From: Nocardia brasiliensis NBRC 14402 | GTDB taxonomy: Bacteria; Actinomycetota; Actinomycetes; Mycobacteriales; Mycobacteriaceae | NCBI RefSeq assembly: GCF_000308475.2 | Contig: NZ_BAFT02000004.1 | Coordinates: 1-64,000, forward strand | Direction: 5' to 3' | DNA length: 64,000 nucleotides | In this document: piece by piece, positions 8,992 through 18,186 of the stretch | How positions within the stretch are numbered: the stretch's first letter is position 1 | Layout of the letters: every line of letters starts with the position of its first letter | Position numbers and translations under genes: made by a program | The notes under the pieces: generated by a model | The model's input: only the letters and a program-made list of their open reading frames with translations | Database searches by the model: none | Told to the model about the DNA's origin: nothing

Positions 8992-10030
8992 GGGCACCCG
9001 ATTCGGCCGGCGCGCCGATCGCCGCGCCCGGTCCCGGGGTGGCCACGATGACCCGCATCGCCGGATCGGTCTCGGCCAGGGCCGCGGCCACCGCGGCGCT
9101 GTCGCGCCGATCGCACAGCACCTTGACGTTGGGGCCCGCGTCCATCGTGGCGTACGCCGCGACGCCTGCGGCGCGCAAGGCGAGCACCCGGTCCAGCACC
9201 CGCATCGACCCGGGGGCGAAGTAGCGCACGGCCGGGCGGGCGCCGAGCATCGTGGCGTGCATGCCGAGGGCGTTGCGTTCGGCGATCTCGCCGACCGCCG
9301 CCAGGTCCCCCGCCGCGATGGCGGTGTGCATATCGCGCAGGTCCTGCTCGCTGGACTGCACCCACGGTTGATAGAACGGCGACGTGTCGACGGTGCGCCG
9401 CATCGCCGCCCGGCTGGTGATGGATTTCTCGCCGGCGTCGACCAGTGCGACGACCAGCGCGGGATCGAGCAGCGGCGCCGCGACCGGGTCCGCGTAGCTG
9501 CTCGAATCCCCTTCCGCACCAACGCCTTCGCCGCGATGCCACTGGGCGAAGCCGCCGTAGATGGAACGCGAGGCGCTGCCGGAGCCGCGCCGGGCCAGCC
9601 GGGACAGCGCGCGCTGGTCGAGATCGAGACCGTAGGCGCCGGCCGCCGCCACCGCGAGTGCCGCGAAGCCGGAGGCCGAGGAGGCAAGGCCCGCCCCGGT
9701 CGGCCCCATGTTGACGGTGTGCACCCGCGCGCGGCGGTGATCGCCCGCCGAATCCCTTACCAGATCGAGGAATCCGACGACCTTGGCGGCGAAGGCCTGC
9801 GCCGCGGGGCCGTCGGCAACGGTGACGCTGTCGGCCGGGAGGTCCTCGGCGAGGGTCACCGTGGTGACGGTCGCGAAGACGCCGAGGGTCAGCGACAGGC
9901 TGCTGGTGACCGGAAGATGAAGCGCCTCATCGCGTTTGCCCCAGTACTTGATCAACGCGATGTTCGGATAGGCCGTCGCGGTGACGCCTTCGGTGCCCAC
10001 GCGCGCGGCCACCGTCTCCGGCGTGCTCAC
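8978..10030 (-). CDS. mvaD: Diphosphomevalonate decarboxylase
   Basis: It makes isopentenyl diphosphate by ATP-dependent decarboxylation of mevalonate diphosphate. The 350-residue protein has the N-terminal signature AYPNIALIKYWGKRD, the phosphate loop TGAGLASSASGFAALA, and ATMDAGPN with the Asp known to be catalytic in the family. The GTG start at 10030 overlaps the mevalonate kinase stop (GTGA, 10027-10030). Confidence 0.96.
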   Translation of the reverse strand: MSTPETVAARVGTEGVTATAYPNIALIKYWGKRDEALHLPVTSSLSLTLGVFATVTTVTLAEDLPADSVTVADGPAAQAFAAKVVGFLDLVRDSAGDHRRARVHTVNMGPTGAGLASSASGFAALAVAAAGAYGLDLDQRALSRLARRGSGSASRSIYGGFAQWHRGEGVGAEGDSSSYADPVAAPLLDPALVVALVDAGEKSITSRAAMRRTVDTSPFYQPWVQSSEQDLRDMHTAIAAGDLAAVGEIAERNALGMHATMLGARPAVRYFAPGSMRVLDRVLALRAAGVAAYATMDAGPNVKVLCDRRDSAAVAAALAETDPAMRVIVATPGPGAAIGAPAESGAHDHR

Positions 10031-11067
10031 GACCGCACCTCGCTCGCGTCCAAGGCCACGGTGTGGCAACGATCCGCGCCCGCGGCGAGCAGGACGGCGT
10101 GCAACTGCGCCGCGGCGGCCGCGTCGGCGGCCAGTGCGATGACACAGCCGCCCAGTCCGCCGCCGGAGAGCTTGGCGCCCAACGCACCCGCCTCCAGTGC
10201 GGCACCGACCAGTGTCTCGATCTCGGGGCAGCTCACGCCGAGCCGGTCGAGGATGAAGTGCGTCGCGGTCATTTTCGCGCCCACGTCGGCGAACCGGCCC
10301 GCGGCCAGATCCGCGGCGGCGGCGGTCGTCATCGCGCCGGCCCGCTCCAGCAGGTCGGTACCGGTCGCACCGAGCGTCACGAGATTGCGGTGCACGGTCG
10401 AAACCGCCTGCCGGGTGCTGCCGTTCACGCCGGTGTCGGCGACCACCAGGACCGGCTGGGCCGCGCCCGCGGCCACCGGAAGCGGCGCGACCGCGCCCTC
10501 CTGGAACCACATCGGGCCGCCCCGGCTGATCACGGTGCGCGCGTCCACGCCGCTCGCCTTACCGTGCGCGAACGATTCCGACTGCTGGATCAGGGCGAAC
10601 ATGGTGTCGCCGTCCAGTTCCCGGCCCCACAGCCGGGCCACCGCCTCGATGATGGCGGCCGAACTCGCGGCGCTGGAGCCGAAACCGCGCCCCGCCGGGA
10701 TACCGCTGTCGACCGTGACGAACAGCCCGTCGTCCGGGCGATCGAGGTACTCGCAGACCGCCGAGACGGCCAGCCGCGGCACCGCCGAGGCGTCCAGCTG
10801 GGAGGCCGCGGAAAGTTCGCGGCGGCCGGAGTCGAGCGTCGAGGATTCGATCACGACCGGGCCGGGCCTGCGGCGGGCTCGGGCGGTGACCGGCAGCGAC
10901 GGCACCGGCAGCGAGATCGCGGGCTTGCCGTACAGCACGACGTGCTCACCGAACAAGATCAGCTTGGCGCTTGCGCGCCCGGTGCCGACCTCGCCGTCGG
11001 CGCGCTCGGGCACCGCGTGCCCGCGCGCCGCCAGCACACTACGAGGGGGCCACATTCCGTTCTCCAT
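10027..11067 (-). CDS. mvaK1: Mevalonate kinase
   Basis: It phosphorylates mevalonate to mevalonate-5-phosphate. The protein shows SAKLILFGEHVVLYGKPAIS, the GHMP loop IPAGRGFGSSAASSAA, FAHGKASGVDARTV and AKLSGGGLGGCVIAL. It is up to 346 residues long. ATG 11067 is listed; ATG 11055 (MWPPRS) has a better GGAG 6 nt upstream and may be the true start. It follows HMG-CoA synthase by 41 nt and overlaps the decarboxylase by 4 nt. Confidence 0.95.
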   Translation of the reverse strand: MENGMWPPRSVLAARGHAVPERADGEVGTGRASAKLILFGEHVVLYGKPAISLPVPSLPVTARARRRPGPVVIESSTLDSGRRELSAASQLDASAVPRLAVSAVCEYLDRPDDGLFVTVDSGIPAGRGFGSSAASSAAIIEAVARLWGRELDGDTMFALIQQSESFAHGKASGVDARTVISRGGPMWFQEGAVAPLPVAAGAAQPVLVVADTGVNGSTRQAVSTVHRNLVTLGATGTDLLERAGAMTTAAAADLAAGRFADVGAKMTATHFILDRLGVSCPEIETLVGAALEAGALGAKLSGGGLGGCVIALAADAAAAAQLHAVLLAAGADRCHTVALDASEVRS

Positions 11068-11108
11068 CAGCGCATTTCACTCTCGGTGTGGATCGGTCCG
11101 CACCCGCG

Positions 11109-12287
11109 TCACTGCGCGCGCGCCGCCCCGTAGATTCTCGAATGTCCCGCGATCGCCGTCAGCCGGAACGGATTGCTGCTCGTCTCGTCGAGCACCAGCT
11201 CCGTACCGTCCTCCGGCAGCGCGACATTGCGCAGGGCACGATACTTTTCGTACGAGATCGGCTCACGACGTGCGATCGCCGCCCGGTTCTCCGCGGTCCG
11301 CAGATGTTTGCGGTACCCGGGAACCATTGTGACCGAGAACAACTCGGCGACGCAGCCCGACCCGTAGCTGAACAGTGCCACCGACTTGCCGTCGAGATCC
11401 TCGGAGTGGTCGAGCAGCGAGACCAGCCCGACGAACAGCGACGCGGTGTAGCTGTTGCCGATCGCCCGGTTGTAGATCGTGGTCGGCGCCAAGTCGGCGT
11501 ACAGGCGCGCCGTACTGGCCTCGATGCCCTTGAGCTCGAGCAGCCGGGTGTGCGCCTTGTAGGCCATCTTGGTGAACGGCTGGTGGTAGCAGAAGCCGGC
11601 GAACTCAATGACGCCGCGTCCACCCCTGGCCTCGTAGTCCTTCCACGCCTGCTCCACGGCCTCCAGGTACGCACCGACCGACAGCTTGCCGTCGACGAGC
11701 GGGGTGGACCGATAGTTGGGACGCCAGAAGTCCTGGACGTTCGCGGTGTAGAGCCCGACGGTCTCGTCGAGGACCGCGAGGTCCGGGTGCGCCGCGACCA
11801 GCATCGCGACCGCGGCCGCGCCCTGGGTGCCCTCGCCACCGGAGTCGACGTCGTACTTGGCGATATCGCTGGCGATCACCAGCACCCGCTGTTCCGGATC
11901 GCGGGCGACGATGCCCGCCGCGAGCTGCAGCGCGGAGGTGCCGCCGTAGCAGGCCTGCTTGAGCTCGACGGCGCGGGTCGCGGCGGGCAGTCCGATCAGG
12001 TCCTGCACGTATACCGCCGCGGCCTTCGACTGGTCGATCCCGGTCTCGGTGGCGAACAGGATCGTCCGGATGCCCTCGACACCGTGCTTGGCGACGATCT
12101 GCTTGGCCGCGGCCGCGGCCATGGTGACGATGTCCTCGTCGGTGGCGGGCACGGTCTGGGAGGTCTGCCCGAGGCCGATGTAGTACTTGTTGACATCTAC
12201 GCCGTTGTGCCTGGCCAGCTCGGCCAGATCCATCGCGTAGTGGCCGGTCGCCAGGGCGATGTCGTGGATTCCGATAGGCACGGTCAT
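11109..12287 (-). CDS. mvaS: Hydroxymethylglutaryl-CoA synthase
   Basis: It condenses acetyl-CoA with acetoacetyl-CoA to HMG-CoA. The 392-residue protein is typical in length for bacterial MvaS. The active-site Cys lies in ELKQACYGGTSAL, the general-base Glu in FATETGIDQSK and the His in GFCYHQPFTKM. The start at 12287 overlaps the HMG-CoA reductase stop as ATGA. No acetoacetyl-CoA-forming gene (NphT7 or thiolase) was seen in the window, so that step is presumably supplied from elsewhere. Confidence 0.97.
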   Translation of the reverse strand: MTVPIGIHDIALATGHYAMDLAELARHNGVDVNKYYIGLGQTSQTVPATDEDIVTMAAAAAKQIVAKHGVEGIRTILFATETGIDQSKAAAVYVQDLIGLPAATRAVELKQACYGGTSALQLAAGIVARDPEQRVLVIASDIAKYDVDSGGEGTQGAAAVAMLVAAHPDLAVLDETVGLYTANVQDFWRPNYRSTPLVDGKLSVGAYLEAVEQAWKDYEARGGRGVIEFAGFCYHQPFTKMAYKAHTRLLELKGIEASTARLYADLAPTTIYNRAIGNSYTASLFVGLVSLLDHSEDLDGKSVALFSYGSGCVAELFSVTMVPGYRKHLRTAENRAAIARREPISYEKYRALRNVALPEDGTELVLDETSSNPFRLTAIAGHSRIYGAARAQ

Positions 12288-13348
12288 TGGCCTGTTCCTT
12301 CTCCTGATGCCGAGCGCTCAAAGCGGATGTGCGTCCGCATCAACTCGCCCGGATTTGTCTGCGCCGCAAGCAGAGACAGTTCTCCGCAGAGCACGGCGGC
12401 AGCGGTGAGCACGGCGAGCCGCCGTGCGTTACCGCCGACTTCCCGGCTCTCGCGGCACCCCATGCGGGCCAGATTCGCCTCGACGAAGTTCAGCCCCTTG
12501 CCGTTGCCGACGGTGCCGACGATGAGATTCGGTAGCGCGCAGGAGAAATAGAGATCCCCGTCGCGATCCTCGACGTGGGTGATCCCCTGCGAGCCCTCGA
12601 CGATGTTCGCCGCGTCCTGCCCGGTGGCCAGGTACACGCCGAGCAGCATGTTCGCGTAATGCGCGTTCGCCGTGCGGATTCCGCCCGCGATCGTGGTGCC
12701 GATCAGGTTCTTGCGCACGTTGAGATCGGCCACCTGCGCGGCGGTGGTGTGCAGCCGCTGCGCCACGATCTCGCGCGGGATCAGGATCTCGGCGACGACG
12801 TTCTTGCCGCGGCCGAGGATCCCGTTGACCGCGGAGGCCTTCTTGTCGGTGCAGAAGTTGCCCGACACCGACCCGTAGCGCACACCGGGCACGGTGTTCA
12901 CGATGTGCCCGAGCAGGGTGTCGGCCGCCAGGGTCACCATGTTGTGCCCGGACGCGTCGCCGGTGGTGAACTCGAACCGCAGGAACAGCAGGTTGCCGAC
13001 GATCTGGTGGTGCAGGTCGATCAGATCGGCGAAGCGGCTGCATTCGCTGACGATCCGGCGCAGCTGCGGCAGTTCGGCGGTGAGCTGGCGGGCCGCGGCC
13101 AGTGCGGTGCCCGCGTCATCGGCCTCCAGCAACACCGACCTGGTCATCCGCTCGTCCACCAGCGTGGCCACGATGCCACGCTCGCACAGGGTGGAGATCT
13201 TGGCGCCGCGTCCCACCGAAGGCCACAGGGGCGATTCGTAGGTGGCCAGCGGCACCTCGACCAGACCCTCGGCGACGTTGCCGGAGATCTTGAGCGGCCC
13301 TACCCATTGCATCGGCACCGTAGCTGCCGAAAAAGTGTCCTCAGTCAT
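12284..13348 (-). CDS. mvaA: Hydroxymethylglutaryl-CoA reductase, class I
   Basis: It reduces HMG-CoA to mevalonate, presumably with NADPH. Signatures are RIVSECSRFADL with the catalytic Glu, FTTGDASGHNMVT, GNFCTDKKASAVN with the catalytic Lys, and VGGNARRLAVLTAA. It is soluble, about 354 residues, with no membrane segment. The ATG at 13348 overlaps the stop of the SGNH hydrolase gene (TGATG); GTG 13351 is an alternative start. Five of the six pathway genes follow it, four of the five junctions overlapping. Confidence 0.96.
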   Translation of the reverse strand: MTEDTFSAATVPMQWVGPLKISGNVAEGLVEVPLATYESPLWPSVGRGAKISTLCERGIVATLVDERMTRSVLLEADDAGTALAAARQLTAELPQLRRIVSECSRFADLIDLHHQIVGNLLFLRFEFTTGDASGHNMVTLAADTLLGHIVNTVPGVRYGSVSGNFCTDKKASAVNGILGRGKNVVAEILIPREIVAQRLHTTAAQVADLNVRKNLIGTTIAGGIRTANAHYANMLLGVYLATGQDAANIVEGSQGITHVEDRDGDLYFSCALPNLIVGTVGNGKGLNFVEANLARMGCRESREVGGNARRLAVLTAAAVLCGELSLLAAQTNPGELMRTHIRFERSASGEGTGQ

Positions 13349-14277
13349 CACAATCCGAACTGTTCCTTGATGCCGGTCGCCGTGACCGTGTCACCGTGCT
13401 TGGTCGGGTGGAACGGGATCCCGAGGAACTCACCGGTCGGGTTGAAGTACCCGTTGATCCACGAATCCGCGGCGCAGCTGCCGTGGCCCGCGGTGGCCGC
13501 CCTGGTGTCGAAGAAGCCGACGTCCAGCGTGGCCGCGGCGGCGCGCTGCGCGTCGTCGACCTTGTCCAGGAATTCGGTCATCGCACCGGCGCGCGGCTGC
13601 GACATCCGGCCCACCGGGGACTCCCAGCACCACTGCGGGTTGCCGCGCTCGCCGATCGTCGGGTAGCCGACGAAGACGATCTGCGCGTTCGGCGCGTAGT
13701 AACGCACGTAGTCCACGACCGGCTTGATCCAGGCCACGTACTGATCGGCGTTCACGCCGCGGGAGTCGGGCGCCCGCCCGTCCAGGCCCGCGTCGGGCCC
13801 GCAACCCTGGATGAAGTTCGGCAGGCAGGTGACCTCGGCGTCGAGCGCGCGCTGCCGGTTCGAGCTGTTCCAGATGTCGTTCTGGCCCAGCTGGATCGTG
13901 ACGAGGCGGGTCTTCGCGCCGAACGCGCCGGCCGAGGCGGCCTGCTTGGCCATGTAGGTCGCGGTGTAGTGCGGCGGGGTGGCCAGGGACGCGCCGAGGC
14001 ACGAAACGTCTTCCAGATCGTCGGCGCCGATGTTCATCTGCGCGGCCAGCTGCTTGGGCCACGAGGTGTCCGACCGCTGGCAGGACTTGTCGCCGCCGTA
14101 GCCGAAGCCGAGCGAGTAGATGATGTTGCCGTTGGTGGTGTAGGAATCGCCGATCGCCACGAAGGATTTTCCGTCGGCGCTCTCGTCGGCGGCGGCCGGC
14201 GCGGCGGTGCCCAGCAGGGCGGACGCGGCGCACAGCGAGGCGGCGGCAAGGAGTCGGATGGGGGTGGAAGTCTTCAC
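13348..14277 (-). CDS. Secreted SGNH/GDSL hydrolase
   Basis: A clear Sec signal peptide (hydrophobic LLAAASLCAASALLG, then APAAA-DE) is followed by a SGNH-hydrolase fold. Block I is FVAIGDSYTT with the nucleophile Ser, then SCLGAS, then LGQNDIW, and the C-terminal Asp/His pair is probably in GIPFHPTKHG. It is likely an extracellular esterase or lipase. Its stop overlaps the HMG-CoA reductase start, so it is translated with the mevalonate genes, which is unexpected for a secreted hydrolase. Its role in the cluster is unknown. Confidence 0.88.
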   Translation of the reverse strand: MKTSTPIRLLAAASLCAASALLGTAAPAAADESADGKSFVAIGDSYTTNGNIIYSLGFGYGGDKSCQRSDTSWPKQLAAQMNIGADDLEDVSCLGASLATPPHYTATYMAKQAASAGAFGAKTRLVTIQLGQNDIWNSSNRQRALDAEVTCLPNFIQGCGPDAGLDGRAPDSRGVNADQYVAWIKPVVDYVRYYAPNAQIVFVGYPTIGERGNPQWCWESPVGRMSQPRAGAMTEFLDKVDDAQRAAAATLDVGFFDTRAATAGHGSCAADSWINGYFNPTGEFLGIPFHPTKHGDTVTATGIKEQFGL

Positions 14278-14382
14278 GGTTCGAATCTCTCTTCGGGGAC
14301 GTTCAGTCCGTTTCGGAGTCGGCGCCCCGAACCATTTCGGGGAGGCCGCTGGCAGACAGCGGGGCGCTCGCGCCCTGGCGTG

Positions 14383-15279
14383 CTAGAGCCCGTTCACGTT
14401 CGTGAGCGTGGCGAGCACACCGTCGATGGCTCCCCACATGGTGGTGATTCCGGCGTTGGTGAAATCGCGGGTCGCCGGGTTGGCCAGGCCGACGCCGTTG
14501 GCCAGGTTGGTGGCGTTCACGCTGGCGAGCGCGCTGCGCAGCAGCATGGTCGAGCCCACGCCCTCGCCGGTGATCCGATCCAGGCCCTCACCGAAGAAGT
14601 AGAACCGCCACAGCGGGCCGACGTCGGCGTTGTACGCCTGCTTGGTCCGGCTGACCAGGGTGGGATTGTTGACGGCGATGGCGTCCATCAATTTGAAGTA
14701 ATCGGCCGAGTTGTCCGGGCCGATACCGGTCGAGGCCAGCGCGTACGGGATATCGACGCTCATATGCGCGTTGTAACCGACCATCGCCACATAGGCGCCG
14801 GACTCCGCGCAATTACCGGCCAAGCCGAAATAGGGTGCCCACTGCCAGGCGATCGGCGCGCCGGTGAATTCGGCGTGCACGGCGCGTAACCAGGTTTCGT
14901 AGCCCTCGAAGAAGAATTGCGCGTCGCGCTGCGGATCGGTCAGCCCGGCGCCGGAACGGATCATCGGCAGCACCGTCGCGCGGTCCGCGGTGTCGTTCAT
15001 GAGCGCGAAGAGACCACGCCGATCACCATGTGCGACAAGGATTTCCGCGATCTGCGCGTTGCGCTCGCCGACCTCGACGAGCCGCTGCAGGCCGTCGGCG
15101 CCACGGATCGTGTCCATGTCCGAGAGCTCGGTGATCGTGGCGATTTCAGCGGCATTCAGCGGCGTGCCGCAGGCGGCGGCCGAGACCGGGGATTCGGCGG
15201 CGGCGGGGCCGGCGAATCCGGGCCAGAGCGCTGCCGCGCAAGCCATTGTTGCGACCATGAGTCGCCCATTGCGTAGCAT
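14383..15279 (-). CDS. Secreted DUF5995-like protein of unknown function
   Basis: ATG 15279 begins a signal peptide (RNGRLMVATMACAAALWPGF, cleavage near GPAAAES). The mature part of about 265 residues has the pattern QFFFEGYETWLRAVH...YNAHMSVDIPYAL and WRFYFFGEGLD, which I associate with the DUF5995 family of actinobacterial secreted proteins. No catalytic motif is evident. It lies between the SDR (gap 143 nt) and the SGNH hydrolase (gap 105 nt) in the same direction. Confidence 0.7.
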   Translation of the reverse strand: MLRNGRLMVATMACAAALWPGFAGPAAAESPVSAAACGTPLNAAEIATITELSDMDTIRGADGLQRLVEVGERNAQIAEILVAHGDRRGLFALMNDTADRATVLPMIRSGAGLTDPQRDAQFFFEGYETWLRAVHAEFTGAPIAWQWAPYFGLAGNCAESGAYVAMVGYNAHMSVDIPYALASTGIGPDNSADYFKLMDAIAVNNPTLVSRTKQAYNADVGPLWRFYFFGEGLDRITGEGVGSTMLLRSALASVNATNLANGVGLANPATRDFTNAGITTMWGAIDGVLATLTNVNGL

Positions 15280-15422
15280 CACGATGATGCCCTTTCTGAA
15301 TAATCCACGGGATTTACCGGTCGATATTTGCCGGTGTATACACAAAGACTAATCGGGTCGGCGGTCGCAATTCCATGGCAGCTACTTGTCACCGGCGCGC
15401 GGACCAGGCGATTCGTGCCGGG

Positions 15423-16280
15423 TCACCCCCAGCGCAGCAGCAGCCGGCCCACCGTGCGCGGGCCGGACAACCGCAGTGCCCACAGCACCGGTACATAGCG
15501 CGGGATCACCTGCACCGGCCGGTGCCGGATCGCGGTCAGAATCCACTCCGCCGCTTCCTGCGGCGTCAGCCCGGGCAGCTGCTGATACTCGGGCGTGGGT
15601 GCGCTCATCGCGGTGTGCACCAGCGGATAGTGGACGGAGGTCACCGCGACCCCGCGGCCGGACAACTCGGCGTCCACGCAGCGGCCGAACGCGGTCAGCG
15701 CGGTTTTGGAACTCTGGTAGGCCGCGAAACGGGGCGAGGTGCCGGTGGGCACCGTCCAGGTGCCGACGTTCACGATCTGACCGCGGCCCGATTCCAGCAT
15801 GCCGGGCAGCAAGCCTAGGCTGAGCTGGACCGGGCCGAAATAGTTGATGCCCATGGTGCGCCGGAAATCGTGCATGCGATCGAACGATTCCGTGATCGGA
15901 CGCCGGATGGACCGGCCGGCGTTGTTCACCAGCACGTCCACCCGGCCCACCGAGGTGCGCACCCAGTCGAGCAGCGCGTCGACCTCGTCGCCGTCGGTGA
16001 GATCGCACGTTCGATAGACGGCTTTGCCGCCCGCGGACCGGATCTCGTCGGACAACTGCGCGAGTTCCGGCTCCCGGCGCGCCACCAGCACGACCTCGGC
16101 CCCGGCCGCGGCGGCTGCCACCGCCGCGGCCCGGCCGATGCCGGCGGACGCGCCGGTGATCAGGATCCGTTTGCCGGAGACCGGCTCCTCGACCTTCGCG
16201 CGACGGACGGGCACCGGCCGGTTGACGAAGTCGGCGACCCGGCCGAGCGCCCGGCGCACGAGCCGCCTAGCCACGGGCAC
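15423..16280 (-). CDS. Short-chain dehydrogenase/reductase (SDR)
   Basis: The NAD(P)-binding motif TGASAGIGRAAA lies at about residues 42-53, NNAG at about 122, and the active-site YQSSK about 185-190. A positively charged N-terminal extension (about 35 residues) precedes it. The overall pattern recalls acyl-CoA or ketone reductase-type SDRs such as mycobacterial acyl reductases, but the substrate is unknown. The GTG start at 16280 overlaps the phzE-like stop by 14 nt, so it belongs to that operon and may modify the aromatic or prenyl intermediate. Confidence 0.85.
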   Translation of the reverse strand: MPVARRLVRRALGRVADFVNRPVPVRRAKVEEPVSGKRILITGASAGIGRAAAVAAAAAGAEVVLVARREPELAQLSDEIRSAGGKAVYRTCDLTDGDEVDALLDWVRTSVGRVDVLVNNAGRSIRRPITESFDRMHDFRRTMGINYFGPVQLSLGLLPGMLESGRGQIVNVGTWTVPTGTSPRFAAYQSSKTALTAFGRCVDAELSGRGVAVTSVHYPLVHTAMSAPTPEYQQLPGLTPQEAAEWILTAIRHRPVQVIPRYVPVLWALRLSGPRTVGRLLLRWG

Positions 16281-18186
16281 TCACCCGGTCCCCGGCGAGC
16301 ACGGCGGGCCGGGCGATCAGCCTGCTCGCGATGGCGGCGAGCACCGCCGGACCATCTTGCGACAGCACCGATTCCGCGTGGAATTGCACCGAGGCGAAGC
16401 GCTCGCCCTGCAGGGCGTACACCTCACCGGTCGCCGGATCACGGCTCACCTCGACCCGGCCGAGCGCGGAGTCGAAGGCGTCGACCGCGCTGCGGGCGAC
16501 GAAGGTGTTGTAGAAACCGGCCCGCACCGGCGTGCCGAACAGCGAAATCACCCGGCTCACACCCTGATTCGGCTTGTCCAGCCTGGTGATCTCCAGACCC
16601 AGTGCCGAGCACAGGATCTGGTGGCTCAGGCAGACCGCGGCGAACGGCTGATCGGCCGCCGTGAGCTGCTTGATCCGGCGCCGCATCGCCAGCACCCGGG
16701 GATCGTGCAGCGCACCGGGATCGCCGGGGCCGGGACCGAGCACGACCAGGTCGTAGTCGGCGAGTTCCACCTCGGCGTCCCAGCTCACGATCGTCAGCTC
16801 GAAGCCGAGCGAGCGCAGCATGCTGGCGAGCATCGTGGTGAAGTTGTCGGCCGCGTCGATCAGCAACACCGAGCCGCGGGCCTGCGGCGCCGCGCCGATG
16901 CGCCTGCTGTCCGCCTCGGCGAACCAGAACTGCGAGGCGATCGAGTTGCGACTCTGCAACGCGGCCGCGATCGCGGGCAGGGCGGACAGCCGCGGCCAGC
17001 GCGCCGTGACCGATCCGCTGATCAAAGCCGCTGCCTTGGCATAGGTTTCGTGCATCTCGCCGACCGGATCGGAGTCGCGCACCAGCGTCGAGCCCACGGT
17101 GATCCTGGCCCGCCCCACGGCGTCCACGACGGCGGTGCGGATCAGGATGGCCGAATCGAGCCGGACCGCGCCGCTCGCCCCGCGGTCGATGTAGGCGATG
17201 GCGCCGCTGTAATAGCCGCGCCCGACCGATTCGTACCGCGCGATGACGTGCGTGGCGCTTTCCAGCGGCGAGCCGACCACGGTCGGCGCGAACATCGTCT
17301 CGCGCAGCACCTCGGCGACGCCCAGTTCGGTGCGGCCGCGCAACAGGTACTCGGTGTGCGCCAGATGCGCCATCTCTTTGAGATACGGTCCGGTCACCGT
17401 CCCGCCCGCCGGGCACAGCGCCGACATCATCTTGAGTTCCTCGTCGACGACCATGAACAGCTCGTCGTTCTCTTTCTGATCGGCGAGGAAATGCAGCAGG
17501 CCCGACTCGGTCGGCCCCTCCGGCGGATACCGGTAGGTGCCGCTGATCGGGTTCATCGACACGGTCCGGTTGTCGAAGTGCGCGTGCGCTTCCGGGCTGG
17601 CGCCGACGAAGGTCTGCGTGCCGGTGTGCACCAGATAGGTCCAGTACGCACCGCGTTCGCCGCTCAGCAGCCTGCGGAACAGCCCGAGCGAGACGTCCAG
17701 ATGATCCGGCCCGAACGACCCGATCAGCGATCGGCTGATCACGAAGTTGGAGCCCTCACCGGTGCCGATCTCGTCGGTGATGACGGACTGCACGATGCGG
17801 CGGTACTCCTCGTCGGAGACGTCGAACCGGAAGCCCGCCGCATCGATCGAGTCCGGGCCCAGCCGGTCCGGGCCGATCGCCGCGAGCACCGTTTCGCGAT
17901 CGGTGAGCTCGTGCTCGCGCACCGACATCGCGAGCAATGGCGTGCGATCGTCGTTGCAGGGGAAACCACGCTCGGCGATCTGCCGGTAGGGCACCAGGAC
18001 GAGCAGGCCCGACTCCTCGTCGGCCAGCCGCACCTCGTCCAAGCCGGCCAGTTCGGCGAAGTCGCCGAGCATGATGTCCACGGTGCCCGGCGCCTCGGCG
18101 CCCGAGCGCTGCACCATCGCGAACGGCTGCTGCGGATCGGCGAGCAGCCGATCGAGCAGCGCGCGCCCGGCGGGCACGCGGGCCAT
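16267..18186 (-). CDS. phzE: 2-amino-2-desoxyisochorismate (ADIC) synthase, PhzE-like
   Basis: It converts chorismate and glutamine-derived ammonia to ADIC. The 639-residue protein has one N-terminal chorismate-binding (MST) domain (AYWTYLVHTG...FVGASPEAHAHF, MNPISGTYRY, HTEYLLRGR, VVGSPLESA) and a C-terminal glutamine amidotransferase domain. Its Cys is in FAAVCLSHQIL and its His in VQFHAES. This fusion order and length match PhzE (about 627 residues) and differ from separate TrpE/TrpG. ATG 18186 overlaps the phzD-like stop (TGATG). With its neighbours it should lead to 3-hydroxyanthranilate rather than phenazine, since no phzA/B, phzF or phzG was seen. Confidence 0.93.
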   Translation of the reverse strand: MARVPAGRALLDRLLADPQQPFAMVQRSGAEAPGTVDIMLGDFAELAGLDEVRLADEESGLLVLVPYRQIAERGFPCNDDRTPLLAMSVREHELTDRETVLAAIGPDRLGPDSIDAAGFRFDVSDEEYRRIVQSVITDEIGTGEGSNFVISRSLIGSFGPDHLDVSLGLFRRLLSGERGAYWTYLVHTGTQTFVGASPEAHAHFDNRTVSMNPISGTYRYPPEGPTESGLLHFLADQKENDELFMVVDEELKMMSALCPAGGTVTGPYLKEMAHLAHTEYLLRGRTELGVAEVLRETMFAPTVVGSPLESATHVIARYESVGRGYYSGAIAYIDRGASGAVRLDSAILIRTAVVDAVGRARITVGSTLVRDSDPVGEMHETYAKAAALISGSVTARWPRLSALPAIAAALQSRNSIASQFWFAEADSRRIGAAPQARGSVLLIDAADNFTTMLASMLRSLGFELTIVSWDAEVELADYDLVVLGPGPGDPGALHDPRVLAMRRRIKQLTAADQPFAAVCLSHQILCSALGLEITRLDKPNQGVSRVISLFGTPVRAGFYNTFVARSAVDAFDSALGRVEVSRDPATGEVYALQGERFASVQFHAESVLSQDGPAVLAAIASRLIARPAVLAGDRVSARG

